Origin: Acidimicrobiales bacterium
GTDB lineage: Bacteria; Actinomycetota; Acidimicrobiia; Acidimicrobiales; Aldehydirespiratoraceae
Length of the DNA stretch: 64,000 nucleotides
Reading direction: 5' to 3'
Assembly (NCBI GenBank): GCA_029263195.1
Contig: JAJCXX010000084.1
Coordinates: forward strand, 62,001-126,000
Made by a program: the position numbers and the translations under genes. Numbering within the stretch: position 1 is the stretch's first letter; the number at the start of each line of letters is the position of its first letter. The notes beneath the pieces are model-generated. The model made no database searches. It was not told the origin of the DNA and worked only from the letters and a program-made list of their open reading frames with translations. Below are positions 50,329-57,926 of this stretch, piece by piece.

Positions 50329-52227
50329 ATGGCAGTTCAGGCGAAGTTGGGTAAACGCGGGAAGTTCCGCCAGTTGTTGACGCTGCTGGCGGTGTTTTGC
50401 CTTGCGGCGACTGCTGTGGCGTTCGCCAACACCGCGTCGGCACACGACAGGGACGGCGGCCGTTCCGACGACGAATCGTCCGAGGACGAACAGTCCGATG
50501 ATGACGACGATGAGTCCGATCACGAGTCTGACGACGACGAGTCCGATCACGACGATGACGACGACGATGATGACGATGATGACGACAGCGATGACGATGA
50601 TGACGACGATCTGGTCGACCTTCAGTTGCTGGCCTTCAACGACTATCACGGCCATCTCGAAGCGACTACGCCCGGAAGCGTCGGCGGAGTTCCCGCCGGT
50701 GGATCAGAGTTTCTATCTGCGAAGTTGTCGGAGCTCCGAGCGGGCCACGAGAACTCACTCACGGTGGCAGCTGGCGACCTGATCGGTGGATCGCCTGCCT
50801 TCTCCGGCCTGTTCCACGACGAACCCTCGGTGGAGTCGCTCAATGCGTTGGGGCTCGACGTCTCAAGTGTCGGTAACCACGAGTTCGATGAGGGAGTGAC
50901 CGAGCTACTGCGCATGCAGGGCGGCGGTTGCCACCCGATCGACGGTTGCTACTTCCCCACACAGCCCTACGCCGGGGCGGACTTCCAGTGGTTGTCGGCG
51001 AATGTCGTCGACCAGAATGGTCAAACTCCGCTTCCGCCTTACTGGGTTGAGGAGATCGACGACGTGAAGGTCGGCTTCATCGGCATGACCCTCGAAGGCA
51101 CCAGCAACCTCGTTGCTGCCGCCGGAATCGTTGGATACCAGTTCCTCGACGAGGCCGAGACGGCCAATCGTGTGGCGGAAACACTCCGTGAAGACGATGT
51201 CGAGGCAATCGTCGTGCTGCTGCACGAAGGCGGAGTACCCAACCCGTTCGCGATCAACGGCTGCCAAGGCATCTCAGGTCCGATCGTTGCCATCAACGGT
51301 GCGCTGAGCCCGGCCATCGATGCTGTGATCACCGGCCACACCCACCAGCCCTACACCTGTGTGTTCGACGATCCGGCTGGGAATCCCAGGACCATCACCA
51401 GCGCCTACTCGTTTGGTCGAGTCGTGTCGGAGATCAACCTGGTACTCGACAAGGAGACCGACGACGTGCGTCGTGACCTAACCACGGTCACCAACCACGT
51501 GGTCGACCAGACCGTTCTGACGGCCGACCCGGCCCTGACGGCTGTGATTGACAAATGGACGCCTCTGGTGATCCCGGCCCGCGAAACTCAGATCGGCACG
51601 ATCGTCTCCGACATCACCCGTGGCGGTGTCCCCACCGGATCCGACCGAGGAGTCGAGTCGGCTGCCGGAAACCTCATCGCCGATGCCCAGTTGTGGTCGA
51701 GCAGTGCGGCAGGTGCGCAGATAGCGCTGATGAACCCGGGTGGGGTTCGCTCAGATCTGACGTTCGTTGCGTCGGGAACTGAAGGGGACGGTGTCGTCAC
51801 CTTTGCCGAGGCTTTCACTTTCCAGCCCTTCGGCAACACCCTCCAGACGATTCCGATGACCGGTGCTCAGGTGGTGACAGCGCTCGAGCAGCAATGTCAG
51901 CCGGCCGCCGCGAGCCGACCGTTCCTGCATCTCGGAGTCTCCGAGGGGCTCACCTACGACCTGGCAACGACGATCACCGCTGGTACCTGCACCAGTGTTT
52001 CGATCACCAATGTCTTGTTGAACGGTGTGGCTCTCAGCCCGAGCACCACGTATTTCGTTACCGTCAACAGCTTCTTGGCCGACGGCGGTGACAACTTCGG
52101 GGTGTTCGCCACTGTGGCGGCTTCGCTGCGGGTCGACGGAGGCAACGATCTCGAAGCTTTGGTCAACTACCTCGGCACGTTCAGCCCGGTAGCACCCCCG
52201 CCCACCGATCGAGCCAACGAGCTCTGA
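50329..52227 (+). CDS. Secreted 5'-nucleotidase/UshA-type phosphoesterase with acidic tract
   Basis: A 632-residue exported phosphoesterase. A signal peptide ends near ANTASA (residue 38). Residues 47-94 are an extremely acidic Asp/Ser/Glu tract with a few His. The metallophosphoesterase domain follows with AFNDYHGHLE (Asp105, His107), AAGDLIGGS, SVGNHEFDEG, LLHEGG and ITGHTHQPY, then a C-terminal 5'-nucleotidase domain (MNPGGVRSDL, FQPFGNTLQTI). It should dephosphorylate nucleotides outside the membrane. The start at 50329 is chosen because GGGGGA lies six bases upstream; ATG 50323 is too close. The acidic tract may bind Ca2+ or act as a spacer. Confidence 0.92.
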   Translation: MAVQAKLGKRGKFRQLLTLLAVFCLAATAVAFANTASAHDRDGGRSDDESSEDEQSDDDDDESDHESDDDESDHDDDDDDDDDDDDSDDDDDDDLVDLQLLAFNDYHGHLEATTPGSVGGVPAGGSEFLSAKLSELRAGHENSLTVAAGDLIGGSPAFSGLFHDEPSVESLNALGLDVSSVGNHEFDEGVTELLRMQGGGCHPIDGCYFPTQPYAGADFQWLSANVVDQNGQTPLPPYWVEEIDDVKVGFIGMTLEGTSNLVAAAGIVGYQFLDEAETANRVAETLREDDVEAIVVLLHEGGVPNPFAINGCQGISGPIVAINGALSPAIDAVITGHTHQPYTCVFDDPAGNPRTITSAYSFGRVVSEINLVLDKETDDVRRDLTTVTNHVVDQTVLTADPALTAVIDKWTPLVIPARETQIGTIVSDITRGGVPTGSDRGVESAAGNLIADAQLWSSSAAGAQIALMNPGGVRSDLTFVASGTEGDGVVTFAEAFTFQPFGNTLQTIPMTGAQVVTALEQQCQPAAASRPFLHLGVSEGLTYDLATTITAGTCTSVSITNVLLNGVALSPSTTYFVTVNSFLADGGDNFGVFATVAASLRVDGGNDLEALVNYLGTFSPVAPPPTDRANEL

Positions 52228-52246
52228 CCCGGTCAGACAGTTCGGT

Positions 52247-52282
52247 ACCGAGGGCGCGCATCGCGAGATGTGCGCCCTCGGT
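52247..52282. terminator. Bidirectional terminator between nucleotidase and methyltransferase genes
   Basis: A 16-base stem (52247-52262 with 52267-52282, one G-T wobble) closes a four-base loop, GCGA. It lies between two convergent genes and overlaps the last bases of the methyltransferase gene. There is no long T-run, but the stem is very stable. Confidence 0.7.
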
Positions 52283-53061
52283 CAACCGATCGGTGTGCTG
52301 GCAATCATGAACAGGCGTGTGAACGGCAAGAGAGTGATGCCGTTGGTCGTCCGTGGATAGCGCCGGTTGATTCGTTCGGAGTACTCGGCGATGAAACGCC
52401 GTGCCTCGGGTTCCGGTAGTACCGACAGGATCGGACGCAGTGCGCTGCCTGATACCCAAGCCGTGACAGCGTTGGGCCCCGAAAGCTCCTGGATGTAAGT
52501 CGTTGTCCAGATATCGAGGGTCTGAGCAATCGGGGACAGCACCTGGTGGTAGTCGCCAGGCCTTCCGACCGGATCCGAGAACAGGTTCGGTTCAAGATCG
52601 ACGGTCCAGTCCAGCTCCCGGGCCACGTCGTTGATGATGGTGTGGGTCGGCTGATCGAAGTTGGCCGGCATCTGCGCGGCGAGAACTCCACCGGGGTTCA
52701 GGCAAGCCATCAAGGCGGCAAGAAGCGACTCGTGGTCGGGTAGCCAGTGCAGCGTGGCGTTGCTGTAGAGCAGATCGACCGGAGAACTGGGCCGCCAGGT
52801 GTTCAGGTCGGCCTCCAACCAGGAAGCGTCCGGATGATCAGCGCGAGCCCGTAGGAGCATGTCGGGGGAGTTGTCTACGCCCAGATAGTCGACGGTGGGC
52901 CAGCGCGACATCATGAACGGGCGGGCCGATCCTGTGCCGCAGCCGAGATCGATCACCGTCTCCACGGCATCGGACGGCACTCTGGCCAGCAACTCGACGG
53001 CCGGACGGAGACGATGGTCGGCAAATTCCAGATACTGCCCGGGATCCCACTTGCCTGTCAC
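52282..53061 (-). CDS. tam: Trans-aconitate 2-methyltransferase-like enzyme
   Basis: A 259-residue SAM methyltransferase. The N-terminus KWDPGQYLEFADHRLRPA is the family hallmark, followed by motif I ETVIDLGCGTGSARPFM, the acceptor loop YLGVDNSPDMLLRAR and VDLLYSNATLHWLPDHESL. Tam monomethylates trans-aconitate, an aconitase side product. It starts at GTG 53061, 12 bases after the small pilus-related gene on the same strand, directly beside overlapping palindromes at 53057-53076 that may control it. A link to pili is not expected; it is probably just downstream. Confidence 0.87.
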   Translation of the reverse strand: MTGKWDPGQYLEFADHRLRPAVELLARVPSDAVETVIDLGCGTGSARPFMMSRWPTVDYLGVDNSPDMLLRARADHPDASWLEADLNTWRPSSPVDLLYSNATLHWLPDHESLLAALMACLNPGGVLAAQMPANFDQPTHTIINDVARELDWTVDLEPNLFSDPVGRPGDYHQVLSPIAQTLDIWTTTYIQELSGPNAVTAWVSGSALRPILSVLPEPEARRFIAEYSERINRRYPRTTNGITLLPFTRLFMIASTPIG

Positions 53062-53076
53062 AGTGACACTGTGTCA
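53057..53076. promoter_or_regulatory. Overlapping palindromes at the tam start
   Basis: GTCAC-A-GTGAC (53057-53067) overlaps TGACAC-T-GTGTCA (53064-53076); both are perfect. They cover the tam start codon and the stop of the small pilus-related gene. They look like a repressor site, though the coding overlap also allows chance. Confidence 0.4.
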
Positions 53077-53364
53077 TTCGAGCGGGGGTGACACGCCATC
53101 CTCGCCATCCTCGCCATCGTCGACGACGGTGCCGAGGTCGATCGTGACGAACGGGTTCCTTGGATTGGATGGAGCTACCCACCTCTCGGCCTGAAAGGAC
53201 GTCGGCTCGTCGAGATCGATCTCTTCGGCGACGTCATAGAAATCCTCGAACTCGGAATCTGACGATGAGCCGCCGACGTAGGGGCGAGCCAGAGTGAATA
53301 CGGCCATCAGGGCAGTGATGGCGAGCGCGAGCAGGAGCTTCGAAGAGGGTCGTTGGGCGCTCAC
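53074..53364 (-). CDS. Small membrane protein of the pilus operon (PilP-like)
   Basis: A 96-residue protein with one N-terminal span (LLLALAITALMAVFTLA), an acidic linker (EFEDFYDVAEEIDLDE) and a short tail with ERWVAPSNPRNPF, which recalls the RxPF element of PilP lipoproteins. PilP normally links PilNO to the secretin; here there is no outer membrane, so its role would differ. Its ATG overlaps the PilO stop by four bases, so it belongs to the pilM-N-O operon. Confidence 0.6.
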   Translation of the reverse strand: MSAQRPSSKLLLALAITALMAVFTLARPYVGGSSSDSEFEDFYDVAEEIDLDEPTSFQAERWVAPSNPRNPFVTIDLGTVVDDGEDGEDGVSPPLE

Positions 53365-53975
53365 TGTTCGCTCTCCGTGGGATCTGTGAAGTCTTCGAGG
53401 TCAGGTTCGGCCTCGGGCGTGAGGACCGCTGTGGTGAACACACGAAGCTCGAGGTCGAGAATGACCTGCTCCGATATCTCGTCGTCGACATTGAGATCGA
53501 CCAGGTCGATCAGCACGAGGCGATCGAGAGCCGTCAACTCGTCGACGAAGGCCAGAAGCCCCGGGTATGTACCTACAGCCCCGATGCTGATCACGATGGA
53601 CGAGGTGCCGACCGGAAGTTCGGCGAGTTGATCGTCGACGTCGTCGTCTCCGCTCACGGCCAAGGGGGCGATCTGGTCAATCGTCACGCCGGCTCGGTTG
53701 CCGGCAATGCCGGCATCAGCGATGAAGACCCCGAGCTGAGACTCCGGTGGTATCGCGCTTTCGGTAGTGGCGATGCGCTGCTCGAACAGGTCGAGGTTCT
53801 CGTCGAGAAGCGAGGCTTCGTTCAACTCTGCGATCAGTTGTACGCGGTCGTCCTCGGCTTGCTGAAGTCTCGCTGCCTCCGTGCCGGACTGCGCTGGGAT
53901 CCAGCTTGCTGCGAACCAGACGGAGAGCGTGAGGGCAGGGGCACCGACGAGCTGCATGATCGAACGGCCGGTCAT
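53361..53975 (-). CDS. pilO: Type IV pilus assembly protein PilO
   Basis: A 204-residue PilO-like protein. One N-terminal span (LVGAPALTLSVWFAASW), a coiled-coil helix (AARLQQAEDDRVQLIAELN) and a C-terminal ferredoxin-like domain (GVTIDQIAPL, IVISIGAVGTYPGLLAFVDE, DRLVLIDLVDL) in the order expected for the family. It forms the inner-membrane alignment complex with PilM and PilN. It overlaps the PilMN gene and the small downstream gene by four bases each (ATGA). Confidence 0.8.
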   Translation of the reverse strand: MTGRSIMQLVGAPALTLSVWFAASWIPAQSGTEAARLQQAEDDRVQLIAELNEASLLDENLDLFEQRIATTESAIPPESQLGVFIADAGIAGNRAGVTIDQIAPLAVSGDDDVDDQLAELPVGTSSIVISIGAVGTYPGLLAFVDELTALDRLVLIDLVDLNVDDEISEQVILDLELRVFTTAVLTPEAEPDLEDFTDPTESEQ

Positions 53976-55636
53976 CGGAGTGGATCCAGTTCAATGACCG
54001 TCACGGCCGGCGTCACGACTGCTCCGTCGATGGTGAACACGGCAGCGGTCCTGTCTTCGCTGCTGTAGGGACCGGTGGCAGATTGCGCCAGCCAGAGCCC
54101 GGATAGAGATGGCACCTCCTCGACGGACTGCAACCAGCTGCCGACGCCGCCCAGGTCCTCAGTCACGCCTGTGACGCTCAGAATCGCTCCGGGCTGTGAG
54201 CCGTTGTAGCCAATGGGGGACTCGCCTCGCTGGGCGCGTTGAATACGAAGAGACAGGAGGAACGAGTCCTGAGGGGCTGCCTCCGCCAGTTGCCGTATCA
54301 CTGTCGTGAAGCCGTATTCCTGATTGAGTAGCTCGTTTACTCGATCGGTTTGTCGAGCCGCGGCGGCCTCTTGAGCTTGGTCATCGTCGAGAGCCGACAG
54401 ATCGGTGCGGAGCTCCTCGACCACGCGCTCCACCGCCTCGGTGGATGTTCGAAGATTCTGGGCGTTGTCGCTGCGATCCATGGCGTTCGCCATCAGTACT
54501 GGTGACATGGCGATGGCCACGGCCACTCCGGCACCGATGCGGGACATCCCGGCTCGTCGGTCGCGCACCACGGTCGGGACGAGATCGAAGGTACGGGCGG
54601 CGAGCGATGTCGTGGTGGCGGCGTGGGCCACCGCGAGTGCCTCGTCGAATTGTGAAGCATCGTCGGTGTCGGCTGGCCAGTGTTTGTGTTCGTGGCGCAG
54701 GATTTCGGCCTGTGGGAAAAGCTCCGCCAGATCTGAGGCCAAACTGCGGGATACCGACATGATGCCGCAGAGAGTGATCCGCCCGATCGTGCGAGTGTCA
54801 AGGTCCCCCTGGACGTAGCGGAGAGTACGACGAATCCCTTCCACCACAGTGGCGCTGCTGGCCACAGCAGGGTCGATCGCTACCGAGTCGTGGCCGCTGT
54901 GGTCGTCGTTGCGTCCGAATTCTTCCAGGATGCTGAGTTCCTTCTGGAGTTCATCGGAGAGCGATGTGGACGAGGCACTGATGCCTGCGGTGACGACTCT
55001 GGTGAACAAGATGCCGTCGTTGTCGTGCACAATTACGCTGGTGACCGTGGTTGACACGTCGACCAGCACCCCTATGGAGTCCTCAGGCAGCGGATTAGGG
55101 CGACTGATCGACGACGTGAGAGCTGCCTGAGTCAACTCAATGGACTCGAGTCTCAGCCCGGCTGCCTTGACGGACTGTCGAAGGTCGAGAACGGTTTGCT
55201 GTCGGGTGGCGAGAATCAGGGACTGCACGGTTCCGGGCGACAGGCTCCCTTGGGATCCGATGTCCAGGACGGACACGAGAGCCTCGTCGATCGGGTAGCT
55301 CAGGAGATCGGCAATCTCGAACTCGGCGGCCTGCTGGATGCCTCTCTTGGCCTCCGGGGGGAAGATGGCACGCCGAATCACCGCGGCCCGAGCATCGAGA
55401 CCCACGGCAATCCGCTTGGTGGAAAACCCGGCTTCACTCCATAGCTCACGAAGACAGTCTCGGAAGGCTCCGACGTCAGAGATCTCGCCCTGGTCGACGA
55501 CGCCCGGCGGGAGATCGAAGGCGATTGCCTTGGTGACGACGTCATTGGATGGCCGTCCAAGTCGGCCCGCGGGCGCGAGTTCGACGGCCCGGATTGTCTG
55601 GTCGTCGAACGCGACTCCGACTGTGCGCCTAGACAT
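53972..55636 (-). CDS. Fused type IV pilus assembly protein PilM-PilN
   Basis: A 554-residue protein. Residues 1 to about 345 are a PilM actin-like ATPase (VGVAFDDQTIRAVELAP, RIAVGLDARAAVIRRAIFP, IGVLVDVSTTVTSVIVHD, ITLCGIMSVSRSLASDLAE). A PilN module follows: FDLVPTVVRDRRAG, a span (GAGVAVAIAMSPVLMANAM), a coiled coil, and a ferredoxin-like domain (GAILSVTGVTEDLGGVGSWL, EVPSLSGLWLAQS). Usually these are separate genes, with PilM binding the PilN N-terminus; fusing them fixes the stoichiometry. ATG 55636 is preferred over 55678 because it begins just ahead of the first PilM strand. Confidence 0.8.
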   Translation of the reverse strand: MSRRTVGVAFDDQTIRAVELAPAGRLGRPSNDVVTKAIAFDLPPGVVDQGEISDVGAFRDCLRELWSEAGFSTKRIAVGLDARAAVIRRAIFPPEAKRGIQQAAEFEIADLLSYPIDEALVSVLDIGSQGSLSPGTVQSLILATRQQTVLDLRQSVKAAGLRLESIELTQAALTSSISRPNPLPEDSIGVLVDVSTTVTSVIVHDNDGILFTRVVTAGISASSTSLSDELQKELSILEEFGRNDDHSGHDSVAIDPAVASSATVVEGIRRTLRYVQGDLDTRTIGRITLCGIMSVSRSLASDLAELFPQAEILRHEHKHWPADTDDASQFDEALAVAHAATTTSLAARTFDLVPTVVRDRRAGMSRIGAGVAVAIAMSPVLMANAMDRSDNAQNLRTSTEAVERVVEELRTDLSALDDDQAQEAAAARQTDRVNELLNQEYGFTTVIRQLAEAAPQDSFLLSLRIQRAQRGESPIGYNGSQPGAILSVTGVTEDLGGVGSWLQSVEEVPSLSGLWLAQSATGPYSSEDRTAAVFTIDGAVVTPAVTVIELDPLR

Positions 55637-55707
55637 GGCCGTCGGCTTTCGCGCCCACGAGGCGAATTGTTGTCGCATTGTCCCGATATCTCACCCGACT
55701 CCATCGG

Positions 55708-55719
55708 ATCACCGGTGAT
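55708..55719. promoter_or_regulatory. Perfect 12-base palindrome in the divergent pilus promoter region
   Basis: ATCACCGGTGAT is a perfect palindrome in the 132-base gap between the pilMN and pilV-like starts. It is placed where both promoters could be controlled. Only one copy was found. Confidence 0.35.
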
Positions 55720-55768
55720 GGGCTTGAGGGATTTGGCAAAACATCTCACCCTGAACAGGAAATAGCCG

Positions 55769-56284
55769 ATGGTCACGGTGATGAACCCCACGTCCGCCTC
55801 TCGCGCGTCGAAGCAACTTGAACGCGGCGCCACGATCGTGGAGATGATCGTGGCCACCATGTTGTTGGCAATCGCGGTATTGGCCGCGGCGACAGCCATG
55901 GGGGCCGCGACCAAGACAGCCGCCGTGGCCGAACATCGAAGCGTGGCCGCCCGTCTCGCCACCAGTGAAGTCGAGTCGATTCGCTCGCGCCCCTACGGTC
56001 TGATTGGAATCGATCCAGCCACCAGGGGGTACAAGCCGCGCTTCGAGGGGCGACCGACAGTGTCCGGGCGCGATCATGTGCTGAAGCCAACCGGAACCGT
56101 GAGCGTGGGCGGAGTCGACTACCGGATTGAGCGCCACGTGACGTGGTCGCCAATCACGGTCGGAGGTTCGACCTCCGCTGAAGGGTTCAAGATCATCACG
56201 ATCATCGTCGCCTGGGACGACACCGGCGGGCCACACGAAGTACGTCAGGACACGGGGATCTTTCGTCATGATGACGATGACTGA
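55769..56284 (+). CDS. PilV-like minor prepilin
   Basis: A 171-residue prepilin. The leader ends ERGATIVEM, with the cleavage Gly before Ala and Glu at +5, then a hydrophobic helix (IVATMLLAIAVLAAATA). The C-terminal domain is a short beta region (GRDHVLKPTGTVSVGG, YRIERHVTW). The length and position match PilV/PulI minor pilins. The ATG at 55769 has AGGAAA eight bases upstream. It is the first gene of the minor pilin run and overlaps the next gene by 17 bases. Confidence 0.8.
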   Translation: MVTVMNPTSASRASKQLERGATIVEMIVATMLLAIAVLAAATAMGAATKTAAVAEHRSVAARLATSEVESIRSRPYGLIGIDPATRGYKPRFEGRPTVSGRDHVLKPTGTVSVGGVDYRIERHVTWSPITVGGSTSAEGFKIITIIVAWDDTGGPHEVRQDTGIFRHDDDD

Positions 56285-56858
56285 CCACGAGCGCGGAACC
56301 ACCATCATCGAGATGCTGGTCGTGTTGTCGATGTCGGCGCTGTTGGCCGTTCCGCTGCTGGGTGTCGTTCAGAGTGCAACTCGGATCGAGGAGGACCAGA
56401 TCACGCGAATCGATGTTCGGTCCAAGCTTGATAGGGCCCTCACCGAGATCTCCGATGACATTCGTCTTTCGGTGCCGAACGCAGATCTGGTTTCATCGTC
56501 GAGTCTCGGACATACGCTACCTCTCTCGGCGAACGCGGCCGATGGCAGCCAGACGCTCACGCTCTGGGTGGTGGGGGCCGACGGGCTGGAGCGTGTCGTC
56601 CACGACGCCGCGACCTTGCGAGAGACACAACGCTCGGTGTTCGTGGCTGAGGTGGTTCCCGTGGCCGGTATGCCTTCGTTCTCGTACTTCGACTCCGACG
56701 GAGATGAGCTTCAACCCAGAACCACACCGATCGACACGCTCGTCAACTGCACGGCGCTTATCAGGGTGACGCTCGCAGCCGATGCGGGGAGCAAGATCGT
56801 GACGTCCTCCGTCGACGTGGCGCTGCGCTCGAGAGAGCCTGGAGGGAACGGATGCTGA
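56268..56858 (+). CDS. PilW-like minor prepilin
   Basis: A 196-residue prepilin. The leader ends ERGTTIIEM (Gly then Thr, Glu at +5), followed by LVVLSMSALLAVPLLG. The large C-terminal part has beta segments such as GSQTLTLWVVGADGLERVV and a Cys pair at the end region (LVNCTALIRVTL and GGNGC). It overlaps the genes on both sides, so pilV, pilW and pilX-like genes are one coupled unit. Confidence 0.78.
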   Translation: MMTMTDHERGTTIIEMLVVLSMSALLAVPLLGVVQSATRIEEDQITRIDVRSKLDRALTEISDDIRLSVPNADLVSSSSLGHTLPLSANAADGSQTLTLWVVGADGLERVVHDAATLRETQRSVFVAEVVPVAGMPSFSYFDSDGDELQPRTTPIDTLVNCTALIRVTLAADAGSKIVTSSVDVALRSREPGGNGC

Positions 56859-57907
56859 ACCGCCGTGGGTTGAGAGATCCCGAGAGTGGCAGTGTTGTCC
56901 TGGCCCTTCTGGTGATGATGGTGGTGACCCTTTTGGGCATCGCCGTTCTCTCGGAATCGCAACGTGCTCTTGGTGGAAGTCGCCGCGACACCGATGAGGG
57001 GCGAGCCCTCGCATCGGCTGAACTCGCAGTGAACGAGGCATTCGCCCGCATAGATGCTGGCGAGGTGTCACATTTCGCTGGCGCTGGCGCCTTCGACAAT
57101 GCCGACTACAGCTTCGATGCCCAGCCGGCAGGCCGTTCGACATGGGACATACAGGCTCGCGCCACATCCGGTGACACAACTCGAGCCTTCACCGCAACGG
57201 TCAGCCGGGAGGCACTCTTCTCCTACACGCTGTTCGCCACCTCAAGCATCGAGATCAACCGCAACACCGGCCGGATCAGGGGACGAGTCGGCACCAACGG
57301 ATCGATGGATATCACGGGACCGGCCCCCGGCGACGTGCAGGAGCTCTATCTACCCGACGGAATCTGCTCCGGCTGTACTGACCCGGTCACTCTCGACGGA
57401 CCTCGCGCCGTTCCTTCGGTGGAGTTTCCGGACGGTTCGACCCAGGAATGTCCTGAAGACGGGCTGTTCGAGGAGGACGTCGACGGCCGGTCGGGAATTC
57501 CCTACATCTGCGACGATTCCTTCGACGAGGTTGTCTTCGAGGGAGAGGTGAGAATTCTGAATCCCCCTCTGATCGTCTATGTAGACGAGGGTGTGGATGT
57601 CGAGTTGGACGAAGCCACTGTGGTGCCGCCTGGCCGGGCGTCTGGGTTCCAGCTGTTCGTGGCGAGCGAGGACGATGATGACGATGAGTCGATATCAGCC
57701 TCCGAGGCCGAGATCAAGGGCCTGATTTTCGCGCCGGGACGGTCTCTTCGCACCGACGACTTCGATCTGACCGGCTCGATCACTCTGCGAAGCTTGGAAG
57801 TGCCTCGAAGGGGGGACGTGTCGATATTGGCCGATGTCTCACTCCTGACCTTGGGCGACGGTTCGTGGCGCCTGGTCGATCTTCGGTCGGTTCCGCCCAA
57901 GGCGTGA
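56852..57907 (+). CDS. PilX-like pilus protein
   Basis: A 351-residue protein with a PilX-type N-terminus: a short charged leader, ESGSVVLALLVMMVVTLLG and a helix without the +5 Glu, which is normal for PilX. The large extracellular domain includes a CSGC pair and CEDD-like acidic stretches (ASEDDDDDESISASE) and ends with a beta-rich part (LTGSITLRSLEVPRRGD). It is probably a minor pilin or tip protein that joins the pilus with the PilV and PilW-like proteins. Confidence 0.7.
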   Translation: MLNRRGLRDPESGSVVLALLVMMVVTLLGIAVLSESQRALGGSRRDTDEGRALASAELAVNEAFARIDAGEVSHFAGAGAFDNADYSFDAQPAGRSTWDIQARATSGDTTRAFTATVSREALFSYTLFATSSIEINRNTGRIRGRVGTNGSMDITGPAPGDVQELYLPDGICSGCTDPVTLDGPRAVPSVEFPDGSTQECPEDGLFEEDVDGRSGIPYICDDSFDEVVFEGEVRILNPPLIVYVDEGVDVELDEATVVPPGRASGFQLFVASEDDDDDESISASEAEIKGLIFAPGRSLRTDDFDLTGSITLRSLEVPRRGDVSILADVSLLTLGDGSWRLVDLRSVPPKA

Positions 57908-57926
57908 CAGCCACCGCGAGACCGGG

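Noticed and set aside
50467-50611. GAY-rich stretch as a CRISPR or tandem repeat array
   Set aside because: It is an Asp-coding tract inside an intact gene, with no regular repeat-spacer structure.
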